11,559 bases of DNA from contig JAZQCN010000133.1 in NCBI GenBank assembly GCA_045546315.1, positions 1 to 11,559 of the forward strand, given 5' to 3'. Positions within the stretch are counted from its first letter, which is position 1; each line of letters begins with the position of its first letter. The notes below the pieces were generated by a model. That model did not search any database. It saw only the letters and a list, made by a program, of their open reading frames with translations, and was not told where the DNA came from. Source of the DNA: RGIG2041 sp045546315 (GTDB lineage: Bacteria; Bacillota; Clostridia; UBA1381; UMGS1253). The translations under genes were made by a program, and so were the position numbers. Shown here one piece after another: positions 1 through 5,945 of the stretch.

Positions 1-123
1 AAAACAATAAAGGCAATATTGTTAAAGAAATATTTTAAAAAGCCCGTTTATCTAATTGTAATAATAGTAATGGTATTATCATTTATCGGATACTTAAAAT
101 ACTGCGAAAGAAAAGTAAATTGA
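1..123 (+). CDS. C-terminal fragment of an unknown small membrane protein (5' end outside window)
   Basis: Frame 1 is open from the window edge to TGA at 121-123 and gives 40 residues. Its middle is a hydrophobic run of about 20 residues (around PVYLIVIIVMVLSFIGYL), flanked by lysines on the N side and by Lys/Arg/Glu at the extreme C-terminus. This is the look of one membrane-spanning helix close to the end of a protein. The stop lies 33 bases before the next gene, in the same reading frame, so the two are probably co-transcribed. The product cannot be identified from 40 residues. The A+T-rich composition matches the next gene and not the rest of the window. Confidence 0.45.
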   Translation, partial: KTIKAILLKKYFKKPVYLIVIIVMVLSFIGYLKYCERKVN

Positions 124-156
124 GTAATTAGTAATATATACAGTGGAGATATCGTT

Positions 157-792
157 GTGGCGGCACAAGAGTATAGTTCAATAGGTTTTGGTAAAACTTT
201 TTATCGAGAAGAAATTGTTCATAAATTTGCTGAATATGTAAAAAAAGATATATATAACAATCCAGTAGAAAATGTCTTTAATGCGCATTTTGAAAATACT
301 AGTCTTGTAGATTCAGCTGCTTTGAAAAGATATGAGGAGTATAAAAAGTTTTGTATTGCTACAAACATTTCTATAAATGATGGGACTAATATAAAGGAAT
401 ACATTGATTCCGTATTACTTTTAAAAGAATACGAAAAGTATAATCCGTTCGCTGAAGCAATGTCGTTTTATTACGCAGCAATTAAAGAAGCTTCATATAA
501 TAAAGAGATGGCCTCATTTATGTTTACGGTAAGTGACCGAAATGAGTACAGAGAAAAAATAATAAACATAAGGAGAACGTTGAAAGTGAATTTATCAGGG
601 ATTGATTCTACTGCACCTTATATTAAAGATGTTTTAGATTTGGTAAATTTTTTGGAAAATGCATCTCCTTCTGCTGAAAACGAAGCAAGAGGCAGAATGA
701 TGGCAGGAAGTTTGGGTGCGCATTATGGGAAAATTATCGGCGAAATACAAGATATTATAGAAAAAGTTCCGCAATTATACTACGATATGTAA
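157..792 (+). CDS. Hypothetical helical protein, unrecognised family
   Basis: A 211-residue product starting at GTG (157), chosen because a GTGGAG ribosome binding site sits at 142-147, nine bases upstream, and no other start in this frame is available after the TGA at 121. I do not recognise the family. There is no signal peptide and no membrane segment. The sequence is rich in Lys, Glu, Tyr and Asn and reads as mainly alpha-helical, for example EYVKKDIYNN, KRYEEYKKF and IGEIQDIIEKV. The A+T-rich codon usage (AAA, TAT, ATA, TTT) contrasts with the GCG/GGC/CTG-rich genes from 894 onward, suggesting different ancestry. The 3' end is odd: after the stop at 790-792 another frame continues with protein-like sequence to 854 (separate entry), so this product may be a truncated form of a ~232-residue protein. 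Confidence 0.75.
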   Translation: MAAQEYSSIGFGKTFYREEIVHKFAEYVKKDIYNNPVENVFNAHFENTSLVDSAALKRYEEYKKFCIATNISINDGTNIKEYIDSVLLLKEYEKYNPFAEAMSFYYAAIKEASYNKEMASFMFTVSDRNEYREKIINIRRTLKVNLSGIDSTAPYIKDVLDLVNFLENASPSAENEARGRMMAGSLGAHYGKIIGEIQDIIEKVPQLYYDM

Positions 793-854
793 GAAAAGCA
801 GATGTGAAAGACTATATTGTTTTGATTGACGAAAATTATGAAGCTGACATTTAA
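789..854 (+). pseudogene. Possible frameshifted C-terminal extension of the preceding gene
   Basis: In the third frame, 789-854 reads VRKADVKDYIVLIDENYEADI and then TAA, which looks like real protein sequence with an acidic C-terminus. No good start codon introduces it; the only candidate is a GTG at 804 without a convincing ribosome binding site. Adding one G between the ATG at 787-789 and the following GTAAGA (ATGTAAGA to ATGGTAAGA) would join it directly to the preceding gene, removing the TAA and extending the product from 211 to 232 residues. A single-base loss in a GG pair, in the genome or in the assembly, is the simplest explanation. This is inference from reading quality only. Confidence 0.3.
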
Positions 855-875
855 ATCGATTGATTATTGTATAAT
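844..875 (+). promoter_or_regulatory. Weak candidate promoter for the histidine-phosphatase gene
   Basis: A perfect TATAAT at 870-875 is preceded by CTGACA at 844-849. The 20-base spacer is longer than optimal, so this -35 is doubtful. Initiation about seven bases after the -10 would fall close to the ribosome binding site at 881-888, giving an unusually short leader. Confidence 0.35.
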
Positions 876-893
876 AAACGAGAGGTGATTATT

Positions 894-1610
894 ATGTTAT
901 TTTTCTATATAAGACACGGCGATCCGATATATAATCCGAACAGCTTAACGCCATTAGGTGAGCGGCAGGCGGAGGCGATTGCAAGACGCCTTGCGCGCTA
1001 TGGACTTGATGAAATTTATGCATCGACCTCCGAGCGTGCAAAGCTGACGGCAAAGCCGACATGTGAGCTGTTGAAAAAAGAGATGCTTGAGCTGGATTTT
1101 ACCAATGAGACCTATGCATGGCAGGGATTGACCACCAAAAGAGAGGACGGAAGCCACACCTGGATGTTTCAGCATGCGCCGACGCGTATGCTTTTGACCG
1201 ATCCGGAGATGGCAGCACTCGGCGAAAAGTGGTACACGCATCCGGCGTTTGCAGAGTATGATTACAAGGCAGGCATTGAACGCATCCGCACGGAATCGGA
1301 CAAGTTTTTTGCTTCGCTCGGCTATGAGCACATCCCGGGCACCGGCAAATACAAGGTGGTCAAGGATAACGATAAGCGTGTGGCGCTTTTTGCGCATCAG
1401 GGCTTTGGTCTGGCATTTTTAAGCTGCCTTCTGGACATTCCGTATCCGAGCTTTTGCACACACTTTGATATGTGCCATTCCGGTCTGACGGTGATTGAGT
1501 TTAAAAATGAGGACGGTTTTTGTATCCCGTGCATAAAGACGCTTTCGAATGATGCACATTTGTACGCGGAGAATGTACCGACCAAGTATAACCACGAGTT
1601 TTACTTTTAA
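894..1610 (+). CDS. Histidine phosphatase family protein (phosphoglycerate mutase-like)
   Basis: A 238-residue cytosolic protein of the histidine phosphatase superfamily, which transfers phosphate through a phospho-histidine. The N-terminal hallmark FYIRHGDP places the catalytic His at residue 8 within RHG. The motif TSERAKLTA supplies the phosphate-binding Arg at residue 48. The second active-site His is in ALFAHQGFG at residue 168. The ATG at 894 is preferred over the in-frame TTG at 867 because AGAGGTGA (881-888) is spaced correctly for it and because RHG then lies at the usual distance from the N-terminus. Substrate cannot be read from sequence: family members act on phosphosugars, on nucleotides or as phosphoglycerate mutases. 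The gene just precedes a sugar isomerase with its own promoter, so a role in sugar phosphate turnover is possible but unproven. Base composition changes abruptly here to the higher-GC style of the rest of the window. Confidence 0.85.
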   Translation: MLFFYIRHGDPIYNPNSLTPLGERQAEAIARRLARYGLDEIYASTSERAKLTAKPTCELLKKEMLELDFTNETYAWQGLTTKREDGSHTWMFQHAPTRMLLTDPEMAALGEKWYTHPAFAEYDYKAGIERIRTESDKFFASLGYEHIPGTGKYKVVKDNDKRVALFAHQGFGLAFLSCLLDIPYPSFCTHFDMCHSGLTVIEFKNEDGFCIPCIKTLSNDAHLYAENVPTKYNHEFYF

Positions 1611-1613
1611 GGA

Positions 1614-1642
1614 TAGACAAGCTTTGGCTTTTGTGGTAAAAT
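1614..1642 (+). promoter_or_regulatory. Promoter of the D-lyxose isomerase gene
   Basis: TAGACA (1614-1619) and TAAAAT (1637-1642) are separated by exactly 17 bases, each one mismatch from the sigma-A consensus. Transcription would begin near 1649, before the AAGGAG at 1664-1669. The promoter starts just after the phosphatase stop codon, so the isomerase can be expressed independently. Confidence 0.6.
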
Positions 1643-1680
1643 AAGAGAGTAAATTTGTATTTTAAGGAGCGTGTTTTATA

Positions 1681-2226
1681 ATGCTGACAAAGGAAGTTTA
1701 TGAAAAATACAGCGCGGAAGCCGCAAAGTATTTGGAAAAGGCAGGCATTGCCATTACAGAGAAGGAAAGAGCGGAAATCCAGGTTGCAGAGTACGACCTT
1801 GGCTGCGTGGAGAAAATCGGTCTTGAGCTGGTTGTGTATGTAAATACAGAGCGTTGCTGTGCAAAGGAGCTGGTGCTTTTACCGAACCAGACCTGTCCGG
1901 AGCATCGCCATCCTGCAATCGACGGCAAGCCGGGCAAGGAAGAAACCTTCCGTTGCCGTTACGGTAAGGTATACCTCTATGTAGAGGGCGAGCCGGTAGA
2001 AAAAACACAGGTTGCGCCGCCGGAGGGCGAGGAGCAGTATTTTACCTGCAAGCACGAAATCGTGTTAAACCCGGGCGAGCAGTACACCATTATGCCGAAC
2101 ACCCTGCACTGGTTTAAGGCAGGCGAGGAAGGCGCGGTTGTATCCGAATTCTCCACAAAGAGTATGGACGAGTTCGATATTTATACCGACCCGAGAATAA
2201 ATGCCGCAGGCAAAAGAAATGTATAA
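1681..2226 (+). CDS. D-lyxose isomerase (cupin-fold, YdaE type)
   Basis: A 181-residue metal-dependent cupin that matches, from memory, the Bacillus subtilis YdaE / D-lyxose ketol-isomerase family (EC 5.3.1.15) along most of its length. It interconverts D-lyxose and D-xylulose, and family members also act on D-mannose and D-fructose. The conserved block TCPEHRHP supplies His75 and His77, KEETFRCRYG supplies Glu88, and PNTLHWF supplies His143; together these are the expected metal ligands. Other family blocks present are YVNTERCCAKELVLLP, GKVYLYVEGE and GEEGAVVSE. The length is slightly above the ~167 residues of YdaE, through a longer N-terminal helix. There is no signal peptide, so it is cytosolic. 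The ATG at 1681 follows AAGGAG (1664-1669). The gene has its own promoter and is followed 120 bases later by a strong terminator, so it looks monocistronic. Confidence 0.9.
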   Translation: MLTKEVYEKYSAEAAKYLEKAGIAITEKERAEIQVAEYDLGCVEKIGLELVVYVNTERCCAKELVLLPNQTCPEHRHPAIDGKPGKEETFRCRYGKVYLYVEGEPVEKTQVAPPEGEEQYFTCKHEIVLNPGEQYTIMPNTLHWFKAGEEGAVVSEFSTKSMDEFDIYTDPRINAAGKRNV

Positions 2227-2243
2227 TCCGGAATGTTAAAATC

Positions 2244-2327
2244 GCGCGGAGCACACAAACCTCACCCTCGACGAACGAAAGTACGCCATCGGGCACTGCC
2301 TTTCGGTTCGGTTTGCACACTCCACGC
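2244..2327. repeat. Imperfect 84-base palindrome, candidate dispersed repeat or structured 3' UTR
   Basis: Directly after the lyxose isomerase stop the sequence folds on itself. GCG (2244-2246) pairs with CGC (2325-2327), GGAG (2248-2251) with CTCC (2320-2323), and CAAACC (2256-2261) with GGTTTG (2310-2315), with a symmetric CACA/CACA internal loop at 2252-2255 and 2316-2319. Inside, GAACGAAAG (2273-2281) pairs with CTTTC/GTTC (2300-2309, one bulged G), and GCC-atcg-GGC (2285-2294) closes the tip. It contains no plausible gene. It has no T-tract and is therefore not itself a terminator. Multi-copy status cannot be tested here. Confidence 0.5.
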
Positions 2328-2347
2328 AAATTTCCTGTTCTGCACAG

Positions 2348-2379
2348 AAAGTATCGTTTTGTTTAACGATACTTTTTTT
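2348..2379 (+). terminator. Rho-independent terminator of the D-lyxose isomerase unit
   Basis: AAAGTATCGTT (2348-2358) and AACGATACTTT (2365-2375) form a perfect 11-bp stem with a six-base loop, followed by an unbroken T-run to 2379. It isolates the isomerase transcript from the dinB promoter 36 bases further on. Confidence 0.85.
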
Positions 2380-2414
2380 GTGAACAAATTTTTATGCCAC
2401 ACAAAAATTTCCTG

Positions 2415-2442
2415 TTGACATTTCGTGCAGGCGTGATATAAT
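2415..2442 (+). promoter_or_regulatory. Strong sigma-A promoter of dinB
   Basis: Perfect TTGACA (2415-2420) and perfect TATAAT (2437-2442) with a 16-base spacer. The TG at 2434-2435 makes an extended -10 (TGaTATAAT). The predicted start is near 2449. So strong a promoter on a translesion polymerase gene implies that it is normally repressed; see the dyad at 2448-2461. Confidence 0.85.
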
Positions 2443-2447
2443 ATAAA

Positions 2448-2461
2448 CAAACAGATGTTTG
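2448..2461. promoter_or_regulatory. Candidate LexA-like operator at the dinB transcription start
   Basis: CAAAC-agat-GTTTG is a perfect 5-bp dyad with a 4-base spacer placed on the predicted +1 of dinB. The Firmicutes LexA (DinR) box is GAAC-N4-GTTC; the geometry is the same but the outer base of each half-site differs. Position and geometry fit a repressor operator, while the identity of the protein is inference. Confidence 0.4.
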
Positions 2462-2486
2462 GAAATAAAAAGAAAGGGGCGGCATC

Positions 2487-3728
2487 GTGGAAGAGCAGGA
2501 GCGCGTGATATTGCATAGCGATTTGAATAATTTTTACGCATCAGTCGAGTGTCTGATTCAGCCGGGCCTGCGCGGAAAGTATGTTGCGGTCTGCGGTAAG
2601 GAAGAGGACCGGCACGGCATCGTGCTTGCAAAAAATCAGGCGGCAAAGCAGATGGGCGTGCGCACGGGCGATACCATCTGGCAGGCGAAAAAGAAATGCC
2701 CCGAGCTGGTGGTCGTGCCGCCGCATTTTGACTTGTATCAGCATTATTCGCAGCTTGCGCGCGATATTTATATGGATTTTACCGACCAGATTGAGCCGTT
2801 CGGGATGGACGAGTGCTGGCTGGATGTGACGGGCAGCGTACATCTGATGGGCAGCGGCGCGGAAATTGCCGAGCAAATCCGCAAGCGTATGGAAGAAGAG
2901 CTCGGGCTGACGGTTTCCGTCGGCGTTTCGTTTAACAAGGTATTTGCAAAGCTCGGCTCGGATTTAAAAAAGCCGAATGCCGTTACGGTGATTACGAAGG
3001 CGAATTTTAAGAAGATGCTGTGGGATTTAAATGCCGCAGAGATGATTGGGGTCGGTCCGTCGACGGGGAAGACTTTGGAAAAATACGGCATCCGCACTAT
3101 CGGTCAGCTTGCGGCAACGGACCCTGCGCTTTTGAAGCGGTGGCTCGGTGTCAACGGCGAGCGTTTGCATCGCTGGGCAAACGGCAACGACCGAAGCCCC
3201 GTGCAAACCTTCGACCATAAAAATGAGGTTAAAAGCGTCGGCAGAGGCATTACCTGCGTTGAGGATTTGATTTGCGACGAGGATGTATGGAAGGTTATTT
3301 ACGCAATGGCGCAAAAGGTGGCGGTAGAGCTTCGAAGCATCGGTTTGCACGCCGGCGGCGTGGGTCTGGAGATTAAGAGCAATCAGCTTGTGCGTACAAG
3401 CGCGCAAAGCCGCTTTGATGCGCCGGTTCAGACAGCAGGCGAGCTTGCCGAGCGCGCGATGGAAATGTTTAAAGCGCAGTATGATTGGAAATATCCTGTG
3501 CGTGCGCTTGCGGTGCGCGCGATTTATTTAACGGAGGCGGAGTATGCCCAACTCAGTATTACAGAGGGAAAGCACCCCATTGCGCGCCGCGCCATTGAAG
3601 GTGTGATGGATGAATTAAAGGCAAAATACGGACGCGAGGTGACCACCTTCGGTACACTGATGTGCGAAAATAAAATGCCGGACAAGGGTATGCACGAAAT
3701 TGTCCTGCCGGGATTAATTAAGGATTAA
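2487..3728 (+). CDS. dinB: DNA polymerase IV (Y-family translesion polymerase)
   Basis: A 413-residue Y-family polymerase that copies damaged DNA without proofreading. The palm signature ILHSDLNNFYASVE gives catalytic Asp12 with Tyr17 at the steric-gate position. The second catalytic pair is Asp108-Glu109 in FGMDECWLDVTG. The motif SVGVSFNKVFAKLGSDLKKPN is the conserved palm block, and IGVGPSTGKTLEKYGIRTIGQLA is the thumb helix-hairpin-helix. The little-finger domain occupies roughly residues 240-350. Length is normal for the family. The GTG start at 2487 follows AAAGGGG (2473-2479). The likely sliding-clamp motif near the C-terminus reads QLSIT (355-359) where many relatives have QLSLF, a weakened site. 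It is transcribed alone from a strong promoter with a LexA-like dyad and ends in a terminator, so it is probably a damage-inducible single-gene unit. Confidence 0.92.
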   Translation: MEEQERVILHSDLNNFYASVECLIQPGLRGKYVAVCGKEEDRHGIVLAKNQAAKQMGVRTGDTIWQAKKKCPELVVVPPHFDLYQHYSQLARDIYMDFTDQIEPFGMDECWLDVTGSVHLMGSGAEIAEQIRKRMEEELGLTVSVGVSFNKVFAKLGSDLKKPNAVTVITKANFKKMLWDLNAAEMIGVGPSTGKTLEKYGIRTIGQLAATDPALLKRWLGVNGERLHRWANGNDRSPVQTFDHKNEVKSVGRGITCVEDLICDEDVWKVIYAMAQKVAVELRSIGLHAGGVGLEIKSNQLVRTSAQSRFDAPVQTAGELAERAMEMFKAQYDWKYPVRALAVRAIYLTEAEYAQLSITEGKHPIARRAIEGVMDELKAKYGREVTTFGTLMCENKMPDKGMHEIVLPGLIKD

Positions 3729-3731
3729 AAA

Positions 3732-3760
3732 ACGCTTATGCGATTGCATAAGCGTCTTTT
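3732..3760. terminator. Bidirectional terminator between dinB and the fucosidase gene
   Basis: ACGCTTATGC (3732-3741), loop GATT, GCATAAGCGT (3746-3755) form a perfect 10-bp stem. A T-run follows at 3757-3761 for the plus strand, and the A-run at 3727-3732 provides one for the minus strand. It lies between two convergent stops, at 3728 and 3764. The core is nearly identical to the terminator at 5946-5977. Confidence 0.85.
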
Positions 3761-3763
3761 TGT

Positions 3764-4972
3764 TTAATATAAAACAATATCTTTTAAAGTATCGCCGCCC
3801 TCGAGCACGATTTTGACCTGCTCGGTACGCACGGCAGGGAAGTGGCAGATGTGGCGATAGCCGACAGTTTCACCGGTGTAGACGCAGATGTCGCGCCCAT
3901 AGGAATACGGCGCGATATACACCTTAAAGCCGGTGATGTTTTCGCCGGCATATACATCCTCGGAGAGCTTTATGTGCGAAATAACGGTATGCTCTTTTAA
4001 TTTGATGCTGTAGCCGTCCTCTGTTTTTTCGATGACCGTGTTTTCAATCGGATGTGCAAAGGTTTTTTGCACCTTTTCGCCGAATTCGATAAAACGCGCA
4101 GCGTCCTTTTCGGGCAAAAGCCCGTCGCGGTTTGGTGCGATATTGATTAAAAGGTTTGCACCGCGCCCGACAGAGTAGTAGTAAAGCCCCATCAGCTCGT
4201 CTACACTTTTGATTGTGTCCTCATCTAAATCGCTGTAAAACCAGTTGCGTAAACGCAGGCGGCAATCGCATTCTGCCGGCAAAAATTCTTCTTCGTCCAG
4301 CGCGTCCTTGCGCTCTGTCTGCACGGAAAAATCGAGCGCATTTACGGTTGCGCGATTGTCTAAGTGCGCAAGACCGGACTCGTTGCCGACCCAGCGCGTA
4401 TCCGGGTCCCACATATTAAATATCAGAATATTCGGTTGCAGCTCGCGGATTTTAGCGGTAATGCGTTTAGTGTCAAATTCGTGGTTTTCGCTGCCGCACC
4501 CATCAAACCATAAGTAGTCAATTTTGCCGTAGTTTGTTAAAAGCTCGCTGATTTGATTTATAAAATAGTTGTCATAGTCTGTGGCATCTGCTTGCTCAAA
4601 GTCTGCCTGCGCCGGGGAATAATATAAGCCGACCTTGATGTCGTGCGCGCGGCAGGCATCCACAAACTCGCGTACAACATCGCCCTGCCCGTTTTTCCAG
4701 GGCGTGTTTTTCACACTATAGTTTGTGTACGCGCTCGGCCAGTTGGCAAAGCCGTCGTGATGCTTGCATACCAAAATGGCATATTTTGCCCCGGCTTTTT
4801 TCAGGGTTTCCATCCATTGGTTGCAGTCCAGCTTTTCCGGATTAAACTTATCTGCCGGCATGGGTTTGCCGTCCCAGTCGCGGTGTCCCTCGTAAAAGGT
4901 GCGGATACCAAAGTGGAAAAATGCACCGAGCTTCCAGTCTAAAAAATCAATCTGTTCTTTTTTGATTTGCAT
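3764..4972 (-). CDS. Alpha-L-fucosidase, glycoside hydrolase family 29, cytosolic
   Basis: A 402-residue GH29 enzyme, a retaining exo-glycosidase that releases L-fucose from glycans. The (beta/alpha)8 domain starts with WKLGAFFHFGIRTFYEG (His20) and continues with the substrate-binding block LVCKHHDGFANWPS (His71, His72). IDYLWFDGCG holds the catalytic nucleophile, Asp157. YSVGRGANLLINIAPNRDG is the late barrel block, and a beta-sandwich C-terminal domain follows from about residue 310 (HTVISHIKLSEDV). It has no signal peptide, so it must act on imported short oligosaccharides. The ATG at 4972 (complement) is chosen because AAAGGAG lies eight bases upstream; the in-frame GTG nine bases earlier overlaps that site. 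It is the second gene of an operon with an AraC regulator 50 bases upstream, and ends at a shared bidirectional terminator. The acid/base residue is not assignable because it varies within GH29. Confidence 0.9.
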   Translation of the reverse strand: MQIKKEQIDFLDWKLGAFFHFGIRTFYEGHRDWDGKPMPADKFNPEKLDCNQWMETLKKAGAKYAILVCKHHDGFANWPSAYTNYSVKNTPWKNGQGDVVREFVDACRAHDIKVGLYYSPAQADFEQADATDYDNYFINQISELLTNYGKIDYLWFDGCGSENHEFDTKRITAKIRELQPNILIFNMWDPDTRWVGNESGLAHLDNRATVNALDFSVQTERKDALDEEEFLPAECDCRLRLRNWFYSDLDEDTIKSVDELMGLYYYSVGRGANLLINIAPNRDGLLPEKDAARFIEFGEKVQKTFAHPIENTVIEKTEDGYSIKLKEHTVISHIKLSEDVYAGENITGFKVYIAPYSYGRDICVYTGETVGYRHICHFPAVRTEQVKIVLEGGDTLKDIVLY

Positions 4973-5022
4973 CAAAAACACTCCTTTGCTTTCTTAAGCT
5001 CTGTAATAATTTTGCAGTGGCG

Positions 5023-5838
5023 CTACACGCGTCTACCCAGCTTTTTTCTGTAAGCCGTCGGGGAAATACCGTAATTTTTCTTAAACTGTCTTGAAAAGTA
5101 ATTTAAATCCTTAAAGCCGCATTGTTCTGCGATTTCGTTGACTGCTAAGCGGCTCTCGGCAAGAAAGTCCAGGCTTTTTTCAAGCCTGCTTTGCAAAATG
5201 TATCTTGCAGGCGTCAGGGTAAAGCTTTCCTTAAACAGGCGAACGATGTGCTGCTTGGAGTAGCCAAACGCCTTGGCAATGTCTGAAATGGTGATATCGT
5301 CTTCTATATGCTTATCAATATAGCTTTTGATTTCCTGCGCAAGCGAGGAGATGCCAATTTGCGTTGCATTTTCGGAAATGCGGATAAGCGCATTGATAAA
5401 ATGGATGTTTTTTTTGATGCTGCCTATGGATGTGCGCTTTCTGCTTTCTGCCAAAGCGTTGTTTAAATACATTTCAATTGCATTGTCGCTTTTGAATTTT
5501 TCCGGTACGGTCAAGGTAGGGATAACGCCCGGCATCGGCAGCTCTTGCACTTTTTTGCTTTCGCAGAGAAATTCCGATTCTGCAATAAAATGGAATGCCT
5601 TAAAAACGCACGTGCCTATCGCACGTGGCGCGTAAAAGGTATTTGCAGGTACAAGTATACATTCATTTTGTGCTAAAAAAATTTGCTTGCCGTCTATTTC
5701 AAAAACGCATTTTCCCTCTTCTACGCATACTAAAATGTGCTGTGGTATTTGCTGACCGCTGTGCTTCCAACCGTCTGTTTGCGTATAGCGACCTGCGACT
5801 TTTAGAGTCATTAAGCCATCCAACTTAAGTGTGTACAT
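5023..5838 (-). CDS. AraC-family transcriptional regulator of the fucosidase operon
   Basis: A 271-residue regulator with an N-terminal cupin sensor domain (about residues 20-95; VEEGKCVFEIDGKQIFL and NECILVPANTFYAP) and a C-terminal AraC/XylS DNA-binding domain (about 170-268). The latter has two helix-turn-helix units: ITISDIAKAFGYSKQHIVRLFKE, and VNEIAEQCGFKDLNYFSRQFKK followed by YGISPTAYRK. The cupin normally binds a sugar effector. The start ATG at 5838 (complement) lies six bases after AGGTG; two other in-frame starts, ATG at 5844 and GTG at 5847, overlap or touch that site and are less likely. The gene precedes the GH29 fucosidase on the same strand with no terminator between, so it probably controls that operon, including itself. 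Inverted repeats surround its promoter. Confidence 0.88.
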   Translation of the reverse strand: MYTLKLDGLMTLKVAGRYTQTDGWKHSGQQIPQHILVCVEEGKCVFEIDGKQIFLAQNECILVPANTFYAPRAIGTCVFKAFHFIAESEFLCESKKVQELPMPGVIPTLTVPEKFKSDNAIEMYLNNALAESRKRTSIGSIKKNIHFINALIRISENATQIGISSLAQEIKSYIDKHIEDDITISDIAKAFGYSKQHIVRLFKESFTLTPARYILQSRLEKSLDFLAESRLAVNEIAEQCGFKDLNYFSRQFKKNYGISPTAYRKKLGRRV

Positions 5839-5855
5839 TTGCATCACCTAAGTCC

Positions 5856-5883
5856 ATTATATAGCACAATTTGAATTTTGCAA
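5856..5883 (-). promoter_or_regulatory. Promoter of the araC-fucosidase operon
   Basis: On the minus strand TTGCAA (5883-5878) and a perfect TATAAT (5861-5856) are separated by 16 bases. Transcription would start near 5849, leaving a leader of about ten bases before the ATG at 5838. The spacer itself carries one arm of an inverted repeat. Confidence 0.65.
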
Positions 5884-5915
5884 GGCTTATTTGAACAAAT
5901 GTTCATTTTGTGCTA
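5862..5915. promoter_or_regulatory. Inverted repeat spanning the araC-fucosidase promoter, with a nested palindrome
   Basis: TAGCACAATTTGAA (5862-5875) and TTCATTTTGTGCTA (5902-5915) are reverse complements at 12 of 14 positions, with centres 40 bp apart. The first arm fills the -10/-35 spacer and the second lies upstream of the -35. Nested between and overlapping them is the perfect dyad TGAAC-aaat-GTTCA (5892-5905). This arrangement fits binding and possibly looping by the AraC regulator encoded downstream. Confidence 0.5.
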
Positions 5916-5945
5916 ATTTGTGGTTGTTTTATCCTTGGGAAATAA

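Noticed and set aside
867..893. TTG start at 867 for the histidine phosphatase
   Set aside because: It overlaps the TATAAT at 870-875 and has no ribosome binding site, while the ATG at 894 has AGAGGTGA.
954..1397. Long minus-strand frame inside the histidine phosphatase gene
   Set aside because: It is the antisense of a conserved gene, with Cys/Arg-rich low-quality sequence and no start signals.
4973..4981. GTG start for the fucosidase three codons upstream
   Set aside because: It lies within the AAAGGAGTG ribosome binding sequence that serves the ATG at 4972.
5009..5022. TGCAGTGGCG shared with the 277-base element (near 8798-8807)
   Set aside because: Only ten bases match and there is no extended similarity; chance is an adequate explanation.
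5839..5847. GTG or ATG starts for the first araC gene before 5838
   Set aside because: They overlap or touch the AGGTG at 5845-5849; the ATG at 5838 has a six-base spacing.
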